Assembly (NCBI GenBank): GCA_965652565.1
Contig: CBFGWL010000059.1
Location: 1 to 19,485, forward strand
Source: RSA11 sp965652565
Lineage (GTDB): Bacteria; Actinomycetota; Thermoleophilia; Solirubrobacterales; 70-9
DNA: 19,485 nucleotides
Direction of reading: 5' to 3'
Positions 1 to 10,355 of this stretch are shown piece after piece. Position 1 is the stretch's first letter. Each line of letters opens with the position of its first letter. The position numbers and the translations under genes are program-made. The notes beneath the pieces were generated by a model. The model made no database searches, was not told where the DNA came from, and worked only from the letters and a program-made list of their open reading frames with translations.

Positions 1-287
1 AAGTCGGGGTGGTGGTGGCGCCGGGGCGTGCCGCGCGGGCTCGGGGCCGGGTTGTACGTGGCCCCGGCCGTGTGGCGGCGGGGCCGGGGCGTGCGTGGGC
101 CCGGCTTGGGTGGCGGCGTCGCCGGATCGTTCGCGCCGGCGCCGCCCGGGTTGATGGGCAAAGAAGAGGGAGAGAGGTTGCGGGGGGCGCGGGTGCGCAG
201 CGTCTCTCGCGTGCGTTCGGGCACACGGCGTGCGCAGTGGGGCACACGGTGCGCGCAGGTGCGCCGTGGACTGCCGCAAACGCCGAG
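1..287. other. GC-rich non-coding stretch with short imperfect repeats
   Basis: No open frame here has believable protein composition; the translations are Arg/Ala/Gly/Pro runs typical of shadow frames in GC-rich DNA. Two small repeats are visible: a GCCGGGGCGTGC-like element near 20-31 and again near 80-92, and a GGGCACACGG element near 219-228 and again near 240-249, about 21 bp apart. I see no promoter or RNA gene that I can defend. It leads straight into the palindromic repeat array that starts at 288. Confidence 0.5.
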
Positions 288-541
288 GTTCAGCCCACGT
301 AGTCGAAAACCGGCGACCAGGGCTGAACGTCGCGCGGGGCGCAGCTGGCGGCACGCACGTTCAGCCCACGTAGTCGAAAATCGACGACTACGGCTGAACG
401 TCGCGCGAAACGCCGCCGACGGCCCCGACGTTCAGCCCTCGTAGTCGAAAAGCGACGACCAGGGCTGAACGTCGCGCGGGGCGCGGCGGGAGGCACGGTC
501 GTTCAGCCCACGTGATCGAAAACCGACGACTAGGGCTGAAC
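288..541. repeat. Four-copy palindromic tandem array, 71-bp period
   Basis: Four 41-bp units lie at 288-328, 359-399, 430-470 and 501-541, exactly 71 bp apart. Each starts GTTCAGCC and ends GGCTGAAC, so the ends are inverted repeats. The centre carries a second dyad around GTCGAAAA; in the second unit CGTAGTCG pairs with CGACTACG. Each unit can therefore fold into a two-part hairpin. The 30-bp segments between units are not unique: all three begin GTCGCGCG, and the first and third are close relatives. This looks like amplification of one palindromic element (REP/BIME-like) rather than a CRISPR array. No transposase or cas gene is visible. Confidence 0.85.
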
Positions 542-578
542 GTTGCGGCGGGCGGGGGGAACCGGCGGGCGCGGGTGA

Positions 579-866
579 CGGGATCGCGGGTTCGTCTCTC
601 GGTTTGCGATCGAACCCGTGATCTCGCTCCCTTATGTGACGAGATCTGGGGTTCGGGGGAAGGCTTGGATCGAAGCGGTGATCTCGTTGCGCTACGTGAC
701 GGGATCGCGGGTTCGCGCGGCCCGCTCGCGCGAAGTCGCGATTACGACGACCCCGTCGTCTCAATCGCGATCTCGTGGACGACGCCTCATCGAGTTCGCG
801 ATTACGACCATCCCGTCGTTGTAACTGCGATCTCGCGTGGCCGGGTGCCCGCCAGGTCGCGATTCC
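579..866. repeat. Five-copy hairpin array, 60-61 bp period
   Basis: Five successive dyads have arms at about 579-594/611-626, 640-655/671-686, 700-715/731-746, 760-775/791-806 and 823-833/854-864. The first is a continuous 16-bp stem with two G-T wobbles. Arm sequence drifts along the array, from GGGTTCG/CGAACCC types to AATCGCGA/TCGCGATT types, while pairing is largely kept. Between the third and fourth dyads ACGACG faces CGTCGT, and 736-743 can also pair with 763-770, so alternative folds exist. The family differs in sequence from the 71-bp array next to it. Its role is unknown. Confidence 0.75.
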
Positions 867-1018
867 TCCAATGCGACCTCCTCCTTCGCCGCCCGATCCC
901 CGACGTTGGCGCGATCACAACCGCCCCGGCCACGCCGCCGCCGACGCTTGCGCCGCCCCTCGCCACCACCAACCCATCACGCCCTCACGACCTCCGCGAG
1001 CCCGCCCCCTAGATTTGC
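867..1018. other. mfd upstream region, no gene
   Basis: This is C-rich sequence with no believable coding frame. A stop codon at 1010-1012 is in frame with mfd and limits how far upstream that gene can start. The hexamer TAGATT at 1010-1015 resembles a -10 element and lies 9 bp before the mfd ATG, but I see no clear -35 partner. Confidence 0.4.
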
Positions 1019-1024
1019 TTGCGG

Positions 1025-4417
<3,393 letters not shown>

Positions 4418-4428
4418 GGTTCCCGCTC

Positions 4429-5694
4429 GTGCGTGGGACAAGAGGAGATCGCAGAAAGCTGGTCGCGCTGGTGCTCGCGGCCGCAGTGGTGTTCGCAATC
4501 GCCTTCGTTGGCGTGACGAGCGGGTTCGGCGGGCCGGACCTGCCCGAGGGCGATATCGCCTTCGTCGACGACATGGACGGCGGCGACATCACCCAGGAGC
4601 AGTTCGACGCTGCCTTCGAGCAGGCCGCGGCCCGGCAGGGCCTGCGCCGTCCGCCGGAGGCCGGCACGCCCCAGTACGACGTGATCAAGGAAGCGGCGAT
4701 CTCCGACCTCATTCTCGGCAAGTGGGTCGAGGGCGAGGCTCAGGAGCGTGGCATCGAGGTGAGCGACGCCGCTGTCGAGGATGAGCTCGAGCGCATCCGC
4801 GAGGAGCAGTTCGGCAACCAGAAGGAGTGGCAGCGCTTCCTGCGCCAGCAGCGCTACACCGAGGAGGACGCGCTGCAGCGCGTGCGCCTGCAGCTGCTCT
4901 CCACGCGCATCCAGGAGCGCCTGCTCAACGAGGACATCGAGGTCACCGACGACGAGGTGACCGAGTACTACGACTCGAACATCGCCCAGTTCGAGCAGCC
5001 CGAGAGCCGTGACGTCCGCGTGATCACCACGAACAAGCAGCAGGACGCGCAACGCGCCTTCGATCAGCTCAGCGACGACGATTCGGCCGGCGCTTGGCGC
5101 CGCGCCGCCAAGCGCTTCTCGACCGACGAGGCGACCGCCAACGCCGGTGGTCTGCGCCAGGCGGTCGTGCAGGGCCAGAACGAGCCCGCGCTCGACCAGG
5201 CCATCTTCAGCGCGTCCGTCGACGAGCTCGTGGGGCCGATCGAGGGCGACTCCAACTTCTACGTGCTCCAGGTCACCAACGTCACCGAGGCCAGCACGCA
5301 GGAGCTGGACGATCAGACGCGCGAGCAGATCCGCCAGACCCTGGTCGCCCAGCGCCAGCAGCAGCTCGCCTCGGACTTCCAGACGGATTTCGCCGTGAAG
5401 TGGACCGGCCGCACGGTCTGCGCCGAGGACTACCTGATCGAGCGGTGCGCCAACGCCGAACCGCCGCCCGACGCTTGCACCGGCGACGATGACGGCGAGG
5501 AGCCGCCGACCGACGCCGAGGGCAACGAGCAGGAGCTCGGCTGCCCCGCGTTCGTCCCCTCGATCCGCCCGGTCGAGCCCGGCACCGCCGGCAACATCGG
5601 CGCCACCGGTCGTCCGCAGGGTCCGATCACCAGCCGAGAGGCTCCGGCGATGCCACAGGGCATCGACCTGCAGGGCCTGACCGGCGGCGGCTGA
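4429..5694 (+). CDS. Membrane-anchored SurA/PrsA-like foldase (parvulin-type)
   Basis: This 421-aa protein starts at GTG with a basic N-terminus and one hydrophobic segment (about residues 10-32) lacking a lipobox Cys, so it is a signal anchor or uncleaved signal peptide. A SurA_N-like helical chaperone region follows (about 45-185), then a PPIC/rotamase-like domain (about 190-287; it includes AKRFSTDEATANAGGL and the GPIEGDSNFYVLQV end). The His usually seen at the first PPIC strand is not evident (it reads DVRVITTNK), so isomerase activity is uncertain and chaperone activity may dominate. The last 90 residues form an unusual acidic, Pro/Gly-rich tail with four Cys (CAEDY, RCAN, DACTG, LGCPAF), perhaps disulfide-bonded outside the membrane. 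It lies between mfd and mazG in one orientation. Confidence 0.85.
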   Translation: MRGTRGDRRKLVALVLAAAVVFAIAFVGVTSGFGGPDLPEGDIAFVDDMDGGDITQEQFDAAFEQAAARQGLRRPPEAGTPQYDVIKEAAISDLILGKWVEGEAQERGIEVSDAAVEDELERIREEQFGNQKEWQRFLRQQRYTEEDALQRVRLQLLSTRIQERLLNEDIEVTDDEVTEYYDSNIAQFEQPESRDVRVITTNKQQDAQRAFDQLSDDDSAGAWRRAAKRFSTDEATANAGGLRQAVVQGQNEPALDQAIFSASVDELVGPIEGDSNFYVLQVTNVTEASTQELDDQTREQIRQTLVAQRQQQLASDFQTDFAVKWTGRTVCAEDYLIERCANAEPPPDACTGDDDGEEPPTDAEGNEQELGCPAFVPSIRPVEPGTAGNIGATGRPQGPITSREAPAMPQGIDLQGLTGGG

Positions 5695-5695
5695 G

Positions 5696-6376
5696 CTGAG
5701 CGCGCCCGGCGACGAGCGCTTCACCGCGGCCGAGGCGCTGGCGCGCCTCGATGAGATCACGAGGCGCCTGCGCGTCGAGTGTCCCTGGGATCGCGAGCAG
5801 GACGAGCGCTCGATCGTCCCGCACACCGTCGAGGAGGCGTACGAGCTCGCCGACGCGGCCGCCAGCGGCGACGACGCCAAGCTGCGCGACGAGCTCGGCG
5901 ACGTGCTCTTCCAGGTCTATTTCCTCGCGCTGCTGCTGGAGGAGCGCGGCGCGGGGAGCCTGGCCGACGTCGCCGAGGGGATGAGCGCCAAGCTGATCCG
6001 CCGCCACCCCCACGTCTTCGCCGAGAGCGAGGCGCGTGAGCTGCTCGCGGGCGACCCGGCGACCGCCGCCGACGTGCTCGCCAACTGGGATCGCATCAAG
6101 CGCGAGGTCGAGGGCCGCGGAGCAGAGGACCCGTTCGCCGACGTACCCGAGAACCTGCCCGCGCTGCTCTACGCGCGCAAGATCCTGCGCCGAGCGGATC
6201 CCGAGGGCGGCTCCGAGCCGCCCAAGGGCGCCGAGCGCGAGCGGGCCGAACGCTGGGTGGGGGATCTGCTGCTCGAGGTCGTCCGGATCGCGCGCGGGCT
6301 CGGCGTCGATCCCGAGCTCGCCCTCCGCGGCGCCGCCCATCGCGCCCGCGAGGAGGCGCGGCGCGCGTCGCCGTGA
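5696..6376 (+). CDS. mazG: Nucleoside triphosphate pyrophosphohydrolase MazG
   Basis: MazG hydrolyses (d)NTPs to NMP and PPi (house-cleaning). The reading frame contains the family core: ECPWDREQ (28-35), metal-binding EEAYE (46-50) and DELGD (65-69), then LIRRHPHVF and a WDRIKREVEGR element. The C-terminal half is a shortened second domain (VGDLLLEVVRIARGLGVDPELAL) that has lost its own EExxE. Between the in-frame stop at 5678-5680 and the catalytic core there is no ATG, GTG or TTG; the first ATG at 5903 would delete the active site. CTG 5696, 1 bp after the foldase stop and preceded by GGCGGCGG, gives MSAPGDERFT and 226 aa and is my chosen start. CTG 5738 is possible but would crowd the core. 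Confidence 0.9.
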   Translation: MSAPGDERFTAAEALARLDEITRRLRVECPWDREQDERSIVPHTVEEAYELADAAASGDDAKLRDELGDVLFQVYFLALLLEERGAGSLADVAEGMSAKLIRRHPHVFAESEARELLAGDPATAADVLANWDRIKREVEGRGAEDPFADVPENLPALLYARKILRRADPEGGSEPPKGAERERAERWVGDLLLEVVRIARGLGVDPELALRGAAHRAREEARRASP

Positions 6377-6389
6377 CACAATGCCGCCC

Positions 6390-6415
6390 GCGCCCGCGCG
6401 TCCCGTTGCGGGCGC
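6390..6415 (+). terminator. Hairpin between mazG and eno
   Basis: GCGCCCGC (6390-6397) pairs perfectly with GCGGGCGC (6408-6415) around a 10-nt loop. A weak TTGT follows. It could attenuate read-through from mazG or act as an eno leader structure. It ends 17 nt before the eno ATG, close to where a ribosome would sit. Confidence 0.45.
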
Positions 6416-6432
6416 TTGTCACGTAAGGACTT

Positions 6433-7728
6433 ATGGCGAAGATTCAGAAAATTCACGGTAGGCAGATTCTTGATTCGCGCGGCAACCCGACCGTCGAGGT
6501 CGACGTCGCGCTCGACTCCGGCGCGACCGGCCGCGCCGCGGTGCCCTCCGGGGCCTCGACCGGCGAGTTCGAGGCCACCGAGCTCCGCGACGGCGGCGAC
6601 GCGTGGGCCGGCAAGGGGGTGAGCGGGGCGGTCGCGAACGTGAACGGCGAGCTCGCCCAGGCGCTTACCGGCGCGGACCCGACCGACCAGCAGGGCCTCG
6701 ATCGCAAGATGATCGAACTCGACGGAACCGCGAACAAGTCGCGGCTCGGCGCGAACGCGATCCTCGGCGTCTCGCTCGCGGTGGCCCGCGCCGCTGCGGC
6801 CGACGCCGGCGTGCCCCTCTACCGCTACGTGGCCGAGCTGGCCGGGGCGGGCGAGCCCAACGTCCTGCCGGTGCCGATGATGAACGTCCTGAACGGCGGG
6901 GCGCACGCCGACAACAAGGTCGACTTCCAGGAGTTCATGGTCGTGCCGACGGGCGCGAGCAGTTTCTCCGACGGCCTGCGGATGGGCGCCGAGGTCTTCC
7001 ACGCGCTCAAGCGCACGCTGCACGAGCGTGGGCTCGCGACCTCCGTGGGCGATGAGGGCGGCTTCGCCCCGGACCTCGACTCGAACGAGGCGGCGCTGGA
7101 GGCGCTCGTCGCCGGGATCGAGGCGGCGGGCTACCGGCCCGGTGAGGACGTGAACATCGCCCTCGATCCGGCAACGAGCGAGGTGTACTCGAACGGCGCG
7201 TACGTGCTCGAGCACGAGGGCCGTTCCCTCTCGCCGGAGGAGATGGCCGCGTACTGGGAGTCGGCCTGCGACCGCTTCCCGATCATCTCGATCGAGGACG
7301 GCATGGACGAGGAGGACTGGGACGGCTGGAAGCTGCTCACCGATCGGATCGGCGCGCGCTGTCAGCTGGTCGGCGACGACCTCTTCGTGACGAACCCCGA
7401 GCGCCTGCAGCGCGGGATCGACGCGGGCGTCGCCAACTCCATCCTGATCAAGGTCAACCAGATCGGCACGCTCACCGAGACCCTGGAGGCGATCCGCATC
7501 GCCCGGGAGGCCGGCTACACCGCCGTCATGTCGCACCGCTCCGGTGAGACCGAGGACACGACGATCGCCGACCTCGCGGTGGCGACGGGCGTCGGCCAGA
7601 TCAAGACCGGCGCGCCGTCCCGCTCGGACCGCGTGGCCAAGTACAACCAGCTGCTGCGCATCGAGGAGGAGCTGGGCGGGAGCGCGACCTACAAGGGCAT
7701 CTCGGCCTTCGCTGGCGCCGGCAGGTAA
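6433..7728 (+). CDS. eno: Enolase
   Basis: Enolase converts 2-phosphoglycerate to phosphoenolpyruvate in glycolysis (cytosolic, Mg-dependent). The 431 aa are full length. Hallmarks: GRQILDSRGNPTVEVDV at the N-terminus, the mobile loop AVPSGASTG, E167 in DFQEFM, E208 in GDEGGFAP, the metal Asp/Glu of ALDP, SIEDGMDEEDW and VGDDLFVTN, K340 in ILIKVNQIG, S367-H368-R369-S370-G371-E372 and K391 in QIKTGAPSRSDR. All catalytic residues are present. AAGGA at 6425-6429 sits only 3 nt from the ATG, which is short for a Shine-Dalgarno sequence. It follows mazG by 56 bp and precedes the ftsB-like gene by 28 bp; eno-ftsB adjacency is common in bacteria. Confidence 0.98.
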   Translation: MAKIQKIHGRQILDSRGNPTVEVDVALDSGATGRAAVPSGASTGEFEATELRDGGDAWAGKGVSGAVANVNGELAQALTGADPTDQQGLDRKMIELDGTANKSRLGANAILGVSLAVARAAAADAGVPLYRYVAELAGAGEPNVLPVPMMNVLNGGAHADNKVDFQEFMVVPTGASSFSDGLRMGAEVFHALKRTLHERGLATSVGDEGGFAPDLDSNEAALEALVAGIEAAGYRPGEDVNIALDPATSEVYSNGAYVLEHEGRSLSPEEMAAYWESACDRFPIISIEDGMDEEDWDGWKLLTDRIGARCQLVGDDLFVTNPERLQRGIDAGVANSILIKVNQIGTLTETLEAIRIAREAGYTAVMSHRSGETEDTTIADLAVATGVGQIKTGAPSRSDRVAKYNQLLRIEEELGGSATYKGISAFAGAGR

Positions 7729-7756
7729 TCCGCCGCCGGCGTTGAACCGATGATGC

Positions 7757-8086
7757 GTGAGTTCACGCGCGTATCGGATCGCTCCCCGAAGCGGCACGCG
7801 TCGGCGCTCGCGCATCCACTGGGACCGGGTGGGGCGCATCGCGCTGGTGCTCGTGCTGTTCGCCATCCTCGTCCTATACGTCAACCCGCTCGTCAACTTC
7901 ATCGACGCCTACCGCGATTCGAAGGCGGAGACCGCCCAGCTGGCCGAGCTCAAGCGCGAGAACAAGCGCCTGCGCGAGCGCGCCGCCACGTTGAACGAGC
8001 CCGATGCCGCGGAGCGCGGCGCGCGCAAGATGGGCATGGTCGCCGCCGGCGAGGGCTCGGCGATCGTCAAGGGGCTCGGCGACTAG
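7757..8086 (+). CDS. FtsB/DivIC-type septum formation initiator
   Basis: This 109-aa bitopic protein has a basic cytoplasmic N-terminus (RSGTRRRSR), one transmembrane helix (about 26-46), a short coiled coil (about 54-80, with LAELKRENKRLRERAATL) and the family tail PDAAERGARKMGMV..GEG. Family members join the FtsQ-FtsB-FtsL divisome complex. GTG 7757 is the first start in frame because a stop lies at 7751-7753; no Shine-Dalgarno is clear. Position directly after eno supports the assignment. I cannot tell FtsB from DivIC by name in this lineage. Confidence 0.9.
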   Translation: MSSRAYRIAPRSGTRRRSRIHWDRVGRIALVLVLFAILVLYVNPLVNFIDAYRDSKAETAQLAELKRENKRLRERAATLNEPDAAERGARKMGMVAAGEGSAIVKGLGD

Positions 8087-8114
8087 TACGCGGACCGCGC
8101 CGGGGGCGCCTGCG

Positions 8115-10355
8115 GTGAACCCCACCTTCGCCCCGGCATCCGAGCGCGTGCTCGGCCCGGGCGACTACCTGCTCGGCGTCCTCGTCCTGGCCATCACCCT
8201 CGGCGCGCTGGCGTTCGCGGCGGTGCGCCTGCGGCGCGCGCTGCTGCGGGGCTGGTCGGGCCCACCGGCGCTCGTCGCCGACATCGTGCTCGGACTGACG
8301 CTCGCGCTCCTGCTCGGCGAGCTGCTCGGCACGTTCGGGCTCTTCACGAAGATCGGCTATCTGCTCGGCGCGCTCGCCGTTGCCGCCGTCGCGCCGCTGG
8401 TCGCCGGGGCGCTCGAGCGCCGCACGGCGCCGGCAGGCGCGGGGGAGCCGCCGGCGCCCCCCGGCCCGCGCTACGGCGTGCCGGTCGTCGCAGTCGTCGT
8501 TGCGCTCGTCTTCGCGGGCTGGGCGATCCCGACGCTCACGGGGCTCGCGGGCGGTATGGGCCGCGCGGACTCGCTCTGGTACCACATGCCGCTCTCCGCG
8601 AAGTTCATGCAGTCGGGCGACACGTGGGGCTACGAGTTCTTCGACCCGATCTTCTTCGCGCACTTCTACCCGGCCAGCTCCGAGCTCTTCCACGCGATCC
8701 CGCTGCTCGCCTTCGAGCGCGACTTCGTCTCGCCCGTGCTCAACCTGGGCTTCCTCGCGCTCGGCCTGCTCGCGTGCTGGGCGATCGGGCGCCCCTACGG
8801 CGTCGCCCCGCACGCCCTGCTGGGGGGCGCGGTGGTCCTGGGCGCCGAGACGATGACGGATTTCCAGGCGGGGGAGTCGCTCAACGACATCGTCGGCGTG
8901 AGCCTGCTGCTGGCGGCGATGGCCGTCGTCGTGAACGCCGCGCGCTGCTCCGCGGAGCGCGTCATCGCGGGCGGCGCCCTGCTCGTCGCCGGCTTCGCGG
9001 TCGGGATCGCGGCCGGCACGAAGCTCTCGTTCGTCGCGCCAGCGGCGCTGTTCGCGCTCGCCGTCGCCCTGGCGAGCCCGCGGGGGCTGCGGGCGCGCGC
9101 CGGCTTCATCTTCGCGGGCGCGGCGGCCCTCGCGGGCGGCTACTGGTACGTGCGCAACCTCGTCCTCACCGGCAATCCGCTGCCGCTCACCGCCTTCGGG
9201 CCGCTCGATCTGCCCTCGCCCGAGCGCACGTTCCAACTGCGCCCCGGCCACGCCGTCGTCCACTACTGGAACGACACCGAGGTCTGGCGCGAGTGGTTCT
9301 TTCCGTACCTGGCCGAGGAGCTCGGCCCGCTCTGGCCGCTGGTGCTGCTGGGCACGGTGGGGGGTGGCATCTACGCGGTCTGGCGCGGCCGCGAGCCGCT
9401 GTTGCGCGCCCTGGGCGCGGTCGCGGTGCTGACCGCGATCGCGTACGTGTTCACCCCGCTGACCGCCGCGGGCGAGGAGGGGGAGCCGATCTCGTTCGAG
9501 TGGAACATCCGCTACCTCGCGCCCGCGGTGGCGATCGGCCTCGCGCTGCTTCCGACCCTGCCCGCGTTCCGTGCGACCCCTCGGCGCCGCGCGGCCACGC
9601 TCGTCGCGCTCGGCCTGCTCGCCACGGTCACCACGCTCTCGATCGTGCAGTGGCCCGAGGGCGGCCACCGCAAGGGCGCGATCGCGACCGGCCTGTTCGT
9701 GCTCGGGTTGTTCGCGGCGGCCGCGTTCCTGCGCAGCCGTGGCTGGGTGGGTCCCGCCGCCACGCGCCGGCGGCTCGTGACCGTCGCGACGATCGGCCTC
9801 GCGGGCCTGACCGCCGCGGGGTTCGTCATCGAGCGCCACTACCTGGAGCGCCGCTACGCGAACCTGAGTCCGCAGCTCAACATCGCCGAGGCGGTGCGCT
9901 GGGCCCGCGATCTGCGCGACGCCAAGATCGCGATCTCGGGTGTGCGCGGCGTCTTCAACCAGTACGCGTTCTACGGCACCGACCTTTCCAACCAGGTGCA
10001 GTGGCTGGGGATCGAGGGGCCCGACGACGCGTTCCTGCGCATCCCCGACTGCGCGACGTGGCGCGAGGAGATCAACGCGGGCGGCTACGACTTCGTGGTG
10101 ACGATGTACGACCCCTACGACCCGAAGCGCGGCGGCCTCACCGACACGAAGGAGGCGCTGTGGACGCGCACCGACCCCGCGACGAGCGAGGTCCTGCGCG
10201 ACGGCCCGGTGAGCGTCTTCGAGATCCAGGGCGAGCTCAACCCGGAGCTCTGCAGCGGCCTGCCCGATCTCTCCGCGGCCGAGCTCACCGGTGACTCGGT
10301 GAACCTCGTGCCGCACGCCAATCAGCCGCCGCCGAACGCCGGGGAAGGTCCGTGA
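8115..10355 (+). CDS. GT-C-like polytopic membrane glycosyltransferase
   Basis: This 746-aa protein begins with several transmembrane helices (about 17-37, 52-76, 80-100, 120-145) and then GRADSLWYHMPLSAKF (149-164), which resembles the first-loop Asp/His region of ArnT/PMT-type GT-C enzymes that use polyprenyl-phosphate sugars. Many more helices follow up to about residue 570. Residues about 575-746 are soluble and probably face outside. GTG 8115 is chosen because it gives MNPTFAPASERV; an extension to 8004 would overlap the ftsB-like gene and has shadow composition. GTG 8148 is an alternative. It overlaps the next gene by 4 bp (GTGA). Transfer activity is inferred from fold-level resemblance; donor and acceptor are unknown. 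Confidence 0.7.
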   Translation: MNPTFAPASERVLGPGDYLLGVLVLAITLGALAFAAVRLRRALLRGWSGPPALVADIVLGLTLALLLGELLGTFGLFTKIGYLLGALAVAAVAPLVAGALERRTAPAGAGEPPAPPGPRYGVPVVAVVVALVFAGWAIPTLTGLAGGMGRADSLWYHMPLSAKFMQSGDTWGYEFFDPIFFAHFYPASSELFHAIPLLAFERDFVSPVLNLGFLALGLLACWAIGRPYGVAPHALLGGAVVLGAETMTDFQAGESLNDIVGVSLLLAAMAVVVNAARCSAERVIAGGALLVAGFAVGIAAGTKLSFVAPAALFALAVALASPRGLRARAGFIFAGAAALAGGYWYVRNLVLTGNPLPLTAFGPLDLPSPERTFQLRPGHAVVHYWNDTEVWREWFFPYLAEELGPLWPLVLLGTVGGGIYAVWRGREPLLRALGAVAVLTAIAYVFTPLTAAGEEGEPISFEWNIRYLAPAVAIGLALLPTLPAFRATPRRRAATLVALGLLATVTTLSIVQWPEGGHRKGAIATGLFVLGLFAAAAFLRSRGWVGPAATRRRLVTVATIGLAGLTAAGFVIERHYLERRYANLSPQLNIAEAVRWARDLRDAKIAISGVRGVFNQYAFYGTDLSNQVQWLGIEGPDDAFLRIPDCATWREEINAGGYDFVVTMYDPYDPKRGGLTDTKEALWTRTDPATSEVLRDGPVSVFEIQGELNPELCSGLPDLSAAELTGDSVNLVPHANQPPPNAGEGP

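Noticed and set aside
288..541. Possible CRISPR array (regular repeats with about 30-bp spacers)
   Set aside because: The spacers share sequence (all three begin GTCGCGCG; two are near copies), the 41-bp repeats vary between copies, and no cas genes are nearby. A phased palindromic tandem repeat explains it better.
28..1012. Several open frames on both strands of the repeat region
   Set aside because: Their translations are Arg/Ala/Pro-rich, follow the DNA repeats, overlap each other and show no family motif.
7708..7740. Terminator between eno and the ftsB-like gene (GCCGGC repeats)
   Set aside because: The stem is only 6 bp with a long loop and lies across the eno stop with a 28-bp intergenic gap; read-through is more likely.
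8067..10316. Long minus-strand open frame opposite the first GT-C-like gene
   Set aside because: Its product is extremely Arg/Glu/Gln-rich with no hydrophobic or domain pattern, and it mirrors a clear membrane protein on the plus strand.
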